Notes under the pieces: generated by a model
The model's database searches: none
The model's input: only the letters and a program-made list of their open reading frames with translations
Told to the model about the DNA's origin: nothing
Made by a program: the position numbers and the translations under genes
Assembly (NCBI RefSeq): GCF_028372415.1
Contig: NC_092877.1
Location: 388,251,842 to 388,315,841 of the forward strand
Source of the DNA: Notamacropus eugenii
Taxonomy: Eukaryota > Chordata > Mammalia > Diprotodontia > Macropodidae
Reading direction: 5' to 3'
DNA length: 64,000 bases
Shown: piece after piece, positions 43,601-52,011 of the stretch
How positions within the stretch are numbered: the first letter of the stretch is position 1
Layout: every line of letters starts with the position of its first letter

Positions 43601-46600
43601 GAGGACCCGAGCTCTGATCCAGCCTCAGACACTTGCTGGCTGGGTGCCCCTGGGCAAGTCGCATGATTGCTGCCTGCCTCCGTTTCCTCATCTGCAAAAT
43701 GGGGGGTCGGGAGGGTCAAACAAGCTAGTGTGGGTGAAACGTTCGGAGGTCAGCGATTGCGGCCGGCACCTGAGGGATCTTCACGGTCTTCTGCTGCTCT
43801 GCCCCATGCCGCCCCCAGTAAGAGGCCCTGTGCAGGATCCCACCCCCACCCCAGTCCTGGGTTCTCCCTCTGGCCTCTGGGGAAGGGGCAGACTTCTCTG
43901 AGGAGGTGCCAGCCGAGTTTCTCCGTACCTGCCCTTCCAGGCTGTACACATACACCCGGCCTTCCTCCCCACGAACGTGATAAAAGGGAGCGCCGACGAG
44001 CAGGTGGTCCGTGACCCCGTCCATGTTCACATCCAGGGCGCAGAGCTCGGAACCAAAGTAGGAGCCCATCTAGAACCCAGAGAGAAACTTGGGGCCCGAG
44101 CCTGGCCCCGGCAGCTGAACCTGGCGGAGATCTGAGGGGCCGACGGGAGGGGCGCTCCCGTACCGGGACCTCCTTGCGGCTGGACAGTCTTTCCCATCTC
44201 TCTGATGCCCCAGCTCCAAGAAGCCTCACCACCTAGCATTGGCATCGCCCTTCAGTACATGTGGAGTGACCTGGGACGTGGAGTTTGGGCGCTCTCCTGA
44301 GGAAGCCCCCGTGCTCTGGGAAGGCTCAGGTCAGAGGGAAAGCAAAGGCCAGAGGCTCACACCTGAGAGAGCTACCTGTTCTCCCTCTGGCCCCACGGAG
44401 TCCTCCCTCCCTCCTGCAGGGCTAGTACCTGCTCTCCCTCCAAGACTGGCAGGAAGCTTAGGTCTGGAGTGTCCTTCTGGATGGAGAACACTTTTCCTCT
44501 CTGACCATGCCGGGGCGCGCCGGCGAGATAGGTGGTCCCATTGTGTGCCTTCACCGAAGTCACTGAGTAACCTGTGAGGGAGTCACCAGTGAGCCGGGCA
44601 GCAGACTCCTCCCCCCGACTGTCATGGCATAGGCAGAAATGGGAGTCCTTTGATGCCTGAGGGGTAGGGGGCCTGAGCAGGCAGACTGCCTCCCACCCCC
44701 ACCAGGCTTCCAGGGGTGGAGGAAGACAGCGGGGGCAGTCTGACTGCATCCAGCAGCAGGGCCTTTCCTAGGGTCCCTGGATTAGGAGCCGCAAAGGCCC
44801 TGAGAAAATACCTCCTTGGACTTTCCCAAGGTCACCCCAGGTGTTAAGTAGCAGCCTAGGGCTCCACATCAGGAGGAGCTCAAGGTAGCTCCCCCACCCA
44901 GCATCCCTTCAGCCATCAAAAGCCGGAAGCTTGTTTGCTGGCCTATGCCCATAGAAGGGGGCACATACACAGGGCCACAATCTGCCTCTGTCTGTCTGTA
45001 CCTGTACCCTGCTCCAGCCCCCTAACCCCACCAGAGAGCTTGAAGATGACTCTGAGCCGTTATTGGGCTAGATTCTGGAAATCCAAATTCAAAGAGGCCT
45101 TGCAAAAGGGACCGTCCCCCCTCCCTCGCCCAGAGAAGAAGCTGCTCAGCTTTGCTCCCCTGCTATTTGTCCTGTTTAAGGACAGCTGGCGGCCCCAAGG
45201 GATCTCTAGGATGGCTCTGATTCCTTTGGGGTTCAGATGGGGCTAACGGCAGGGCCGGGGATATCAGAGTGGCCTCCCTCTTTCCCCTCACCCAGGTAGC
45301 TGTACTGGGCAGTCCCCGGCTCCTTCACGGACTCATTGAGGAACTGAAACTGATGGCTGTCTGTGTTGTACAGCATGACCCCTCCTGACCAGTCAAAGGC
45401 CCCCACGGCTCCCAGCAGGACCTGCTGCTGCCACAGGAAGAAAGTGAATGAGGAGGGTGGGGTGGGGTGGGATGGGTCTGATTGTTTATTGATCAAATAA
45501 GGGAATGACGTTATCCTCTTCTAGGGAATTGATTATAATAAAAATGGGCCAAAGGATAGAGGTGAGGAAGACTGGAGGAGGGAAGCTGAATCCCCACTCC
45601 CATGACCAGATTAGCAAAGGCACTGGGTGCTCATTAGCCCAGCTGCCACCCTTGATTCACAATATTTTTAGCTCCTTGGGAGAGAGGTGGGAGGGTCATG
45701 TGTCATCTGTCTTTGTATCTCACTTTATGCCTAGCAAGGTGCCTAGCACTTAGTGGGAACTTATGAACTACATTAATGGACAAGGGAATGAACAGATAAA
45801 TGAATGAGCAGGTGGAAATGGATGGATGGATGGATGGGGATGGATAAATGAATGAATGGGTGAATGGATGGATGCCTGTGTGGTGGCTGGCTGACTGGAT
45901 AGGTGGGTAGATGGCTGGGTGGCTGGCTGGGTGGGTGGGCGGATGGCTGGGTGGCTGGCTGGCTGGGTGGGTGGGTGGGTGGACAGATGAATGGACTCAG
46001 AGGAAGGTTCACTCATACCTTGCCCAGAACATGGACACTGAAGCCGATCTGGGCCAGCTCATACTGTAAGGCTTCTCCAACAGTGCCTGGAAGCCAGAGG
46101 CATGCCCTGAGATTGGAGATGCTCTGTATTCTTCACCAGTAACACCAACTGATAGAAAGGTGCCCGGGTCGCTGATTTAATTTGCAGCCAGGGTCAGTGT
46201 CCAGACCATGACAAGCCATCATTGTGGCTCATTTCCAGCATGCTGTGGCACGCCTGGCTGTCTGAGCCCCACAGAGCAAAGCTTTCGTATAGATCTGGTT
46301 GGGGGAACGAGAGGGAAGGGAAGGCCTGACAGGGTGGGGGGAGGACAGAGTTTTCAGGACAAGAACATGCCTGTGAAGGGCCGGGCATGTCCCTGGGCAC
46401 CCCCTGCAGTCAATGCAGCTGCAGCATTTGGGGGCAGGGCACCCATACAGTGATCAGTCAAAGCCTCATAGAAATGAGGCTCAAGGCTCAGTGTGGCCAG
46501 TGTGTCTTCTTCTCTCATCTCAGCCATGAGCCTCTCATTGTGCTGGCCATGGATACCCATGCCCAAGGGCTCTGAGGTTCCTACCTGCTGCCCAGAGCAG

Positions 46601-49600
46601 CAGAGAGGAGCCAAGAGGAAGGGAGGAAGGAGGAGGAGGAGGGGCAGCTAGGGCAGCTGGGGGGCTTGACTTCCACAGTGGCATTTCCTCAGGACCGTCT
46701 GGGGCTACCTTCTACACTGATAATCCTTTGCTCCAGGCTGCCCAGTAGTCCATCCAGAGCTGAGTAGTCTGTCACCTTGAAGGTATGGGTCTCATCGGGG
46801 TCTGAGGCGATCAGGTGCAGCTCCTGGTTTGCCTTTGTGCTGTTGAAGGCAGCTCCAACCTGTGCCCGATACCAGGAAGGGAAGAAGCAGAATTATTAAA
46901 TGCTTACTATATACCAGGCACTGTGCATACAGACAGAGAGAGGAGAGGGGGTGAGAGTGTGTGTGTGTGGGAGAATGAGGGACTTGTGGGGGTCGTCAGG
47001 ATGTGGGGAGGTGAGCATCTGCCTGAGCAGAGAGGGGAGGGACAGACTTGAAAAGCCGATGGTTAGGACTGTGCCCTCACTGCCTAGAGTGAATCACTTG
47101 ACAAGTTTGGTGGACTCTTGAGAGGTGGTGAGCTATAGTGACTAAGAAGTCAGTGTTGCCTCAGTTTCCCCATCTATAATCTTGGCCATGGCAGCCCCTC
47201 AAGGGAGCTGAGGTGCATATAGTGCTTTCTAGATCTCAGGGCAGCCAGAGTCTCCCACACCTGTCCCTTCTCTGCATCCATTCCCAAGCTGAAAGTCACC
47301 TCCTCTCCATGTCCCAGCTGCCCGAGTATCACTAGCTTACTCAAAAATCTTAGGTGATTCCCTACTCCCTCTCTGCTAAAATGCCAAACCTACAGCCTGG
47401 CATTGAGAGACCTTCACAGAGCAGCTCTCTCTAGCCTTCTCAGTTTAATTCATCTGGTGGGCCTTCACACACTCTCTATGGCAGACACACCTGCGAAACC
47501 CCATCTCCTGTCTCTGTGCATTTGGCCCTCATGTCTAGAGCACTCTCCCCCTTCACCTCTGAGGTCCCTTGGAATTCCCTCCAAGCTGAGCTCGGGCACC
47601 TCTCCTAGCCACAGAAGGCCTTGGCTGGCCCTCCAAGGCACTCTCCTCCTCTCCTCTGGAGTATCCTGTATGGCCTTCTCTAGGAATGGGGCGGGACCTT
47701 AGCCTTCTCTGTGCATCCCTGGCACCGATGGTTTTGGCTGAGGAGGTCAGGGCCAAGGCTTCTTGGAGGAGAAGGCCTTGAAGGATGTCAGCTGAGATGG
47801 ACCAAGGGAGCCCACTGTGGATCATGGCCTAGAAGTGGCAGGGCTTGACAGAAGCGTGGAGCTACAGAACTAAGGCCCTAAGAGCAGGCCCATCTCTCCC
47901 ATCTCAGCAGCCAGCATGGGGCCTGGCTCAGGGGAGGTGGGTCCTCCTCTCCCCAGGCCACAGCAATTTACCCCGATGGCAAAGCGCTCAATGCCCTCCA
48001 TCTGAGGGGACTGGATCACAGCGCTCAGGTTCAAGGGGTCCAGAAAAATTTCACCATCCGTCAGCACCACAATGACCTTTGAAGCCTTCTCCCGGGATCC
48101 CCGGCTGGGAGTGAAGATGGAATCTCTGGTAAAGAAAATGGGTCAGGGGAGTCTTGTGATACGATACAGAAGAAAGGCATACTCAGCCCAAGGAGTCGAG
48201 GCTCCATCTCATTCTGCCAGGCCACGGTGGGGGGCGGGGGTGGTCTCTGTGATGGTCTCAGTGATGTGTGCACGTTCAGGTGTGGAAACTTGGACAGGCA
48301 CCACCTGGGAGGTCAGGGCTCCAGGCCACTGATGTGTGTGTGGGGGAGGGTGTTATCATTTTGAGTGTCAGTCTCCCATCTGTAAAATGGGATGGAAGCA
48401 TCTGCCAGGGCTGCTGCAGATGCCCAATGACATGCTTCTGTTGGTCAGGAGGGACCTGGCCCCTTCTTTGCCCCAAGGAGCTGAGCTCTACCCACAGGAA
48501 CTCACAGGACATGCTGAATGGCTGAGGCCGTCTTGGTCACACTCCCCACTTGGGTTATGTTCATGACTCTCTGGAGGGATGCACAGGCATCTCTGCTATA
48601 CTCAAGGTCAAATTCTGTCTGGATCACTTCTCCATACTGGACCACTGCAAAGCGGCACTGAAAGAAAAGGGTGCCCCAGTCCCCCCAATTTTACACCCAC
48701 AGCAGCTTGAGGGAGCCTGGGGCAGCTGGGAAAAAGGGGAGCCACTGGTAGGAATTCTCCTGCAGGGCCATCCCTCCTGGCCTCCCCCTGACTGTCCTGT
48801 CTCTGGAGCCAGACTTCTGTTCCCACCCATCCCTTTCTTTTCCCTGTCCTGGGCTAGCCTCAACTCCCTGATCAGACCAGGATTCTCTGGGGGCAGACCC
48901 AGATCTGAACCTTCTCTTGCTCCGATATAAGAGGTTTTAAGATTCCTATGCGGAATGGGCCTGAGTGTGAGTGGGTTTTCCATATTTTGCATCTGTCTAT
49001 CATGACTATTGTGTGGGCTCTCCCCAATGCTCAAGATTAAGGGGCTTGGCCTGGAGGCTCATGGACAGAAGGCCTGGGCTTGCAGCCAGGGCAGGTGCCA
49101 GAGAGGGCCAGGTACCTCAAAGCATTTCTCATAGAAAGTCTGCATCATGTTGTGGATGAAACCCTTGGCTCTTTGGAAGTCAGGGAAGTCTATACTTCCA
49201 GACCCATCCAGGACAATGGCGATCTCTGTACCTGGCATTCACAAAGACAGAAATTCAGAGCAAATCCTGGAGCTCAGGACACCCTGAGGTGTATGTGGGG
49301 GCGCTGTGAGAAGCCAGCCTTTACGTTCCAGGGCTTCCCTTCTACCCCAGTCAGGGGCAGTTGCTTGTCAGACCCAATCCTGGACCTGAGCCCCCTGGGT
49401 GCCCCTCAGAAGCCCTGTTGGTGGAGACTAAGCTCAGGCAGATGTGGCCAGATGGGCTGGTGATGCACCATGGCCCAATCACGGTCAGAGAACCTGGGAT
49501 CATCCAGGCTGACCGTAGGATGAAAGTACCCAGGTGATTAAGACACCACAGTGACCTGGGTCCTAGAAACCCCCTTGTTCTGCCCCAGGGACAGTGGGGA

Positions 49601-52011
49601 GATAGAGGCAGGACCACACGACCCCTGTCCAGACCTCAGCTAATGCTAGGAGCCAGCCTTCCCTTAATTCCTGCTGCCCTTGAAGGACTGGGCAATTCGA
49701 GCGTTGATAGCGCTCACTTGGGTTCCAAGTGTTCATAGCGCTTGTTGGTTTCCCCCTAGTATTAAGGGTGCACATTGATCGCAGTAATTTGCAGCACCCC
49801 TAAATGCTTTACAAAGGCTGTCTCACTGAACCTCACAACTGCCAGGACGCTTCTGAGGCAGGATTCACTCAGGTCTTTCAGACTCCAGACCCAGCACTCT
49901 ATCCATTGGACTGCCTTACCCCTGTGGATGAATAAGGAGCCCCAAAGAACGACATTCCTAGGGAAGTGCGTGCTGTGACTAACCAGCAGTGGCAGTGTTT
50001 GGGGGAAGGCTGTCCTAGGAGTTAGACAGGTTTGCTTCAAATGAACCTGAGAGGTAGAACCCAGAGCACTATGGGAAGGGGGCAGAGCTGTAGGGAAACA
50101 GGTTGGGGCCCTGAAAAGGGCTTGGCAAGCCCTCCCACCAGAGGTGCTGAAGAGCTGGACCTGGAGTTGGGAACATCTGATTTCAAATACAACCTCAGAC
50201 CCTTCCTAGCTGAGCAAGTCTGAGCAAGTCACTTCCCCTGTTTGCCTTAGCATCTTTAGCCGTCAAGCGAGCTGGAGAAGGAAATGGCAAACCACTGCAG
50301 TATCTCTACTGAGAAAATCCCCAGTGGGGTCACAAAGCAAGTGACTCAGCCACAGACATCAGCTATTATTTTGGTTTTTATCAGTCATGATTATTATTGG
50401 CTGTCTGGACAAACATCCTGCCTGGGAGAACTGCTCCAGTGAGGGGTGGGCCTAATCCCGGGTGCCCTCTGTGCTCCCCTCTGGCCATTTCCAGGAGCCT
50501 AGAGGTGAGTGATACAAAGCCCATCCTCCCCAGCTCTGCTGTCTCACCTGCCTCCGCATCCTCCTCCTCCTCCAGGGCTCGCTTCTCCCTGGCACTGGGG
50601 TGACTGTTGTGGTTGTTACGGTTGGCGTTGAGGTGCTTGTGGTAGAGGCTGCTGGCAGCGGGTTCCAGACTCAGGCAAGAACAACTAAGATTTTCACCAC
50701 AGGTTTCTTGGACTGGGAAATTCTCTTTAGGAAACAAGGCAGGGTCACCAATGACCACACCCTGCCCTACCTCTTGACCCTCAGCCCCTAACTCACCAAC
50801 TTCAAGGAAACCAAAGCAACTCTGTAGACCCAAGTCTGCCCCTAGAAGGCTGCAGGCCCCATTCAACTCCTGGGCCAGGCTCTGTGGGCGGCCCCGCCTC
50901 TTTACCTGAGCACACACCTGTGGAGAAATGGGACCAAGGCAGTGGAAGCACCAGCGGACAGTGCCCTGCATGGGGGCAGTGGTAACTCCCATCTTGTGAA
51001 GGACAGACCCCAGCACTGTCTGCACCCCATCCCACACACTCACCACCAATGTGCCATCTGGACCCCGTGCCATGGAGACCTGACTGTGTGACCCCTGAGG
51101 AGTGGGCACATTCTCTGTAATGATTCAAGACACAGAAGGGAGAAGGGAGAAGGGCCAGGGACATGGGGAGGGGAAAACAGCGGGAAGGTGGGATACTCAG
51201 TGAGGAAGTTTCTGAGAGGCCAAGAGCGGGGAGCAGGCCCTCAGCTAGCAGGGAGGCCAGTCTGGCCTGGAGACACTCATCAGGCCAACAAGGACTGAGC
51301 CTGGGCCTTCCGGGATCTGTCTCCCTTTCTGCGGTCAAGGTGGGTCTAGTCCTTAGACAGCATCAGGACCACCCCCTTTATTTTCCAGCAGGGCAAACTG
51401 AGGCCCAGGGAGTAGATGGGGCCAACCCAAAGGTACACAGAAAGCTTCTGTTAGAGGCCACTGACCCCTCCTCCACCCCTCCCAACTTCTAGGGTTTGCT
51501 TGAATCAGGCTGCACCAAAGGGCTCTTGTCCAGGCCTGTAAACCCACCTCCCAGAGCTCTTAGCTCCAGGCTTTCACCAGAGGGCTAGACCCAGCCAGGG
51601 GCCCAGTGGGGCTCCTGATGCCAGAGAGTGATGAGGCTCCATACCCTGTGGGTGCAAGTTGGCCTTAGAAGGTCTATGGTGTAGCCTCAGGTGGGATCCC
51701 TGGGGGTCAAAGTTTACTCACTTAGGGGCTGACAGAGGAGCTGGTCATCCTGGCTGAGGTTACAGCTATGGAAGTGGGCAGCTCCATGCTCTCTCCACGG
51801 TCCAGTAACAAGGAGCCTTGGCAAGGGAAAGAAGAGTCAAGATTTGGCACTGAGCTGCCCCAGGTGCTCCCAGCCTATACCACCCTGAAGGAGGTGCCCT
51901 AGGGAGGCCAGCCAGGCCCCAGCCCAGGCAGGGACTTATGTCACACCCCAGCCCTACCATTGCAGAGATGAAGACACAGAGACTGAGACAGAGGCTGCCC
52001 CATGGCCACAT
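28928..52011 (-). CDS. ITGAE: Integrin alpha-E (CD103), 30 of 31 coding exons located
   Basis: Alpha chain of alphaE-beta7, the E-cadherin receptor of intraepithelial lymphocytes. Exons: E1 51958-52011; E3 51722-51816; E4 51044-51114; E5 50797-50917; E6 50548-50724; E7 49116-49231; E8 48506-48657; E9 47972-48125; E10 46709-46859; E11 46019-46086; E12 45292-45427; E13 44429-44571; E14 43929-44069; E15 43347-43571; E16 42495-42625; E17 42125-42255; E18 41223-41374; E19 40477-40605; E20 39376-39449; E21 36767-36899; E22 36296-36394; E23 35986-36065; E24 35190-35264; E25 34852-34915; E26 34664-34771; E27 31536-31604; E28 31157-31237; E29 30982-31077; E30 29877-29987; E31 28928-29020. Phases agree at every junction from E3 to the stop. 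Located exons total 3430 bp; a human-like E2 of about 104 bp would restore the frame and give about 1177 aa (human 1179). E2 is absent from the E1-E3 interval. E1 rests on a signal-peptide-like match only. Confidence 0.95.
29877..29987 (-). CDS. ITGAE: ITGAE exon 30, transmembrane segment
   Basis: Encodes ITVILLKAPRFHTLP, then a single hydrophobic helix (IILGSSVGGVLLLVG IIAML) ending WK at the GTGCGTCC donor. It aligns gaplessly with the human transmembrane exon. Confidence 0.95.
30085..30235 (+). mobile_element. MIR-like SINE in ITGAE intron 29
   Basis: GGGCAAGTCACTGAACCTGTCTGCCTCAGTCTCCTCATCTGTAAAATGGGGATAATAAC, with tail GGATTGTTGTGAGGATTCGATAAGATGTG, on the plus strand. Confidence 0.82.
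30982..42255 (-). CDS. ITGAE: ITGAE exons 17-29, thigh and calf domains
   Basis: Extracellular leg of the integrin. Diagnostic peptides: SRPVVRPQVTMIFSPS (E17), DFLLIPAEGE (E18), DCFSNITIKVSYQL (E19), LPYEKNCKNKWVCVAEL (E20), VVVGLTKEVTMNIHLTN (E21), CKIGHFVFKKSH (E22), ITWQLDEKKF (E23), QGLSEHKEFQF (E25), GENPFGAKFVLEVCVP (E26), AEISFPESVYE (E29). E27 and E28 are GC-rich and poorly conserved (KCSRELGCNASC; RLRCELSSAPSKVWL). E28 could instead begin 9 bp later at a CTGCAG acceptor. The intron between E26 and E27 (31605-34663) contains HASPIN on the opposite strand. Confidence 0.9.
31605..31931. promoter_or_regulatory. HASPIN: HASPIN CpG-rich promoter, possibly bidirectional
   Basis: GC-rich DNA between ITGAE exon 27 and the HASPIN ATG, with CCAAT at 31702-31706, GC boxes at 31715-31723 and 31762-31770, a GCAGGCGCAG element at about 31740 and an NRF1-like CGCATGCGTGCGC at 31782-31794. 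There is no TATA box. In mouse a short Gsg2 promoter has been reported to fire in both directions in germ cells and to start a truncated ITGAE-derived transcript; the geometry here would allow the same. Start sites are not determinable from sequence alone. Confidence 0.65.
31932..34013 (+). CDS. HASPIN: Haspin, histone H3 Thr3 kinase, intronless
   Basis: 693 aa, single exon. Haspin phosphorylates histone H3 Thr3 in mitosis and so places the chromosomal passenger complex at centromeres. The N-terminus MAASRAPRRQARLLRTYGG resembles the human MAAS...RLFRTYG basic start, which decides the ATG at 31932 over an in-frame one at 31869. Residues to about 375 are Arg/Pro/Ser-rich and disordered. The atypical kinase domain follows: Gly-loop GEGVFGEV 386-393, catalytic Lys406 (AALKVIA), helix-C region LPEIIISKELSLL, HRDLHWGNV with Asp544, and DYT replacing DFG with Asp582. 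The spacings Lys-Asp 138 and Asp-DYT 38 equal human (K511, D649, D687). The C-terminus is LFR. The N-terminal region is about 105 residues shorter than human. No convincing poly(A) signal was found close downstream. Confidence 0.97.
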   Translation: MAASRAPRRQARLLRTYGGLGGGRRRGPGRGARARVAAAPWFSPARERLRLFSSSGSGLSAGSPGVEPGSSSSPASDPDSDPDFEPGPARRGLRRRLRARADATPAWAGGSPGQRPAPGEHPEEEEEEAAKENRPHRHVTERSWRLRARGRRPGPPLCSTPGPPPAPAASLGTPAAPRGRLARSILAGLSPVPNLSPDPAPAPQLAAEDSLATSTSLFSPVPEPREEPRTRSRKKAAKPAPASPGLPLDQERPPRPLPQSTARKACISGFSSARWKRPPVRPRGRKRPKAAEGARGWAQRRGSLSFHKKRNVTELQPHSSPCSSLLLDTSWQTSSMYLLTPNKSLPAEELALSDAEKVYHECQQEGPLAFGRYLCPDRVQSCEKIGEGVFGEVYRTVVGSRTAALKVIAIEGEELVNGSPQKTFGEILPEIIISKELSLLSEEAPNRTEGFIGLYGVRCVQGRYPDMLLQAWDAFRSRRGSENERPDSFGQDQLYVVLEFEFGGMDLEHMRKQLSSVATAKSLLHQVTAALAVAEGALHFEHRDLHWGNVLVKSTSAKELGYMLNGQAGTIATHGIHVNIIDYTLSRLEKDGLVVFCDISQERELFQGQGDYQFEIYRLMKKKTRNRWAHYHPYTNVLWLHYLADKVLKEMTFKNKVTTGPMRHVRQQIQAFYESVLGFDSATELLQSHNLFR
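35735..35975 (-). mobile_element. RTE-tailed marsupial SINE, minus orientation
   Basis: The plus strand reads GGTGACCCCACTGGGGGTG, then TGCCATTTCCTTCTTTAGCTC, then GGGTCACACAGCTAGGG, then TCTAACCGCTTTGCCCCTAGCTGCC, the reverse of the copies at 9105 and 50150. It ends about 10 bp from the donor of ITGAE exon 23 and lies in sense with the gene. Confidence 0.85.
36540..36725. mobile_element. CR1/L3-like fragment in ITGAE intron 21
   Basis: GGGTGAAGTCAGGCTGATTC, TGCTTCCTTTTCTAGATGG and AAAACATTGCCAGCAG follow the same order as the segment at 19620-19730, marking a second copy of one old LINE family, about 40 bp from exon 21. Confidence 0.5.
37585..37622. repeat. (TG)19 microsatellite in ITGAE intron 20
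   Basis: A pure TG run of about 38 bp; flanking TGTATGCACCTGTGTGTG extends it imperfectly. Confidence 0.93.
37660..38400 (+). repeat. Copy of an unnamed dispersed repeat family
   Basis: Contains GACAGGTTAAATCCCAGTAGAG, GATGTGGGTCTGGAGCACAGGAAGGAGGTGCAGG and GGAGACAGTGGAAGC-type phrases seen in similar order at 21800-22340 and 23000-23590. I could not assign a repeat class. It lies in ITGAE intron 20. Confidence 0.5.
38401..39375. other. ITGAE intron 20 segment without recognised content
   Basis: The AT-rich stretch at 38450-38880 may be an eroded transposon but carries no motif I can name. 38900-39375 shows nothing recognisable. Confidence 0.5.
39930..40085 (+). mobile_element. Truncated MIR-like SINE with (GGA)n end
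   Basis: CAGTTCCAATCCAGCCTCAGGACAATTAG, then AAAGCACTTTGTGAACCTGAAAATGC, then GTTTGCTATTATTAGGAGGAGGAGG, a SINE 5' and 3' part with the middle missing. Confidence 0.65.
41625..41740 (+). mobile_element. MIR-like SINE in ITGAE intron 17
   Basis: GGCCAGTCACTTCACCTCTGCCTGCCTCAGTGTCCTCATCTGTGAGGTGATACCAG, ending GGTTGTTGGGAGGATAATTATATAGCACTTAG. Confidence 0.75.
41892..42085. repeat. CA/CACATA-rich simple repeat
   Basis: Irregular ACACATAC units over about 190 bp in ITGAE intron 17, ending 40 bp from the donor of exon 17. Confidence 0.85.
42495..46086 (-). CDS. ITGAE: ITGAE exons 11-16, remaining beta-propeller blades
   Basis: FG-GAP blades with three DxDxDG-type calcium loops: DVNMDGVTD in E14 (within MGSYFGSELC...VRGEEGRVYVY), DLNQDRLGD in E15 (RFGFAIAAVG...VVIGAPLEG) and DISGDGLDD in E16 (GLQYFGVSV). 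E12 encodes QQVLLGAVGAFDWSGG. E11 and E13 are short conserved blades. All are clearly orthologous to human. E12 can use a CAG-CAG acceptor pair. Confidence 0.95.
42836..43040 (+). mobile_element. Marsupial SINE in ITGAE intron 15
   Basis: CCCAGGAGGACCCGAGTTCAAATCCAGTCTCACGAAC, TTAAGTGGGGATAATAATAGCACCTCCCTCCC and an ACACAGTAGGTGC end. Confidence 0.8.
43600..43745 (+). mobile_element. Truncated SINE in ITGAE intron 14
   Basis: GGAGGACCCGAGCTCTGATCCAGCCTCAGACACTTGCTGGC...GGGCAAGTCGCATG...CGTTTCCTCATCTGCAAAATGGGG. It begins about 28 bp from exon 15. Confidence 0.8.
45810..45983. repeat. Tetranucleotide array (GGAT/GGCT/GGGT)n
   Basis: ATGGATGGATGG grading into GGCTGGCTGGGTGGGTGGG, about 175 bp, ending 36 bp from ITGAE exon 11 in intron 11. 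The array is long and composite and is likely variable in length. Confidence 0.9.
46709..49231 (-). CDS. ITGAE: ITGAE exons 7-10, inserted I (von Willebrand A) domain
   Basis: E7 starts TEIAIVLDGSGSID, with the full DxSxS metal-ion site. E8 carries QTEFDL and the metal-site threonine in GSVTKTASA. E9 carries the third metal-site motif LTDGEIFLDP and FAIG. E10 carries LHLIASDPDETHTFKV and ends IISVE. This domain binds the E-cadherin N-terminal tip. The exposed Phe in the DG-IF loop, reported as important for E-cadherin recognition in human, is kept, while the next residue is Leu instead of Glu. Confidence 0.95.
49785..49920 (-). mobile_element. SINE remnant, minus orientation
   Basis: CCTAAATGCTTTACAAAGGCTGTCTCACTGAACCTCACAAC and CCCAGCACTCTATCCATTGGACTGCC are the reverse of a tRNA-derived SINE. 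It lies in ITGAE intron 6. Confidence 0.7.
50150..50365 (+). mobile_element. RTE-tailed marsupial SINE, full length
   Basis: GAGCTGGACCTGGAGTTGGG head, TGAGCAAGTCACTTCCCC core, then GGAGAAGGAAATGGCAAACCACTGCAGTATCTCTACTGAGAAAATCCCCAGTGGGGTCAC tail. A 10-bp duplication (TGAGCAAGTC twice near 50213-50230) sits in the core. It lies in ITGAE intron 6, antisense to the gene. Confidence 0.88.
50548..50724 (-). CDS. ITGAE: ITGAE exon 6, X domain with furin-type cleavage site
   Basis: AlphaE is unique among integrin alpha chains in having an extra X domain before the I domain, cleaved to give a disulphide-linked heavy and light chain. This exon encodes NFPVQETCGENLSCSC, an Asn/His-rich stretch (HLNANRNNHNSH), then the basic site REKR|AL followed by EEEEDAEAG. 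The human site is RQRR|AL followed by an acidic run of roughly 20 residues. The cleavage motif is conserved, but the acidic run here is only about 6 residues and the segment before it is unlike human. Confidence 0.92.
50797..51816 (-). CDS. ITGAE: ITGAE exons 3-5, first blades of the beta-propeller
   Basis: E3 reads LLVTGPWREHG to LSQDDQLLCQPL and aligns with human LLVTSPRTKRT...ILCHPV. E4 gives NVPTPQGSHSQVSMARGPDG. E5 gives VCAQVKRRGRPQSL to GACSLLGADLG (human TGTCSLLGPDL). Cysteines at equivalent places are kept. E4 has two usable donors 3 nt apart (see findings). Confidence 0.9.
51958..52011 (-). CDS. ITGAE: ITGAE exon 1, candidate signal peptide
   Basis: ATG at 52009-52011 (A at -3) opens MWPWGSLCLSLCVFISAM and then a GTAGGGCT donor. 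Starting with MW followed by a hydrophobic core matches the style and length of the human alphaE signal peptide. The weak points are that the frame stays open straight into E3 in the wrong phase, and that the expected E2 does not lie between. It could be a chance hydrophobic frame, with the true exons 1 and 2 further upstream. Confidence 0.5.
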
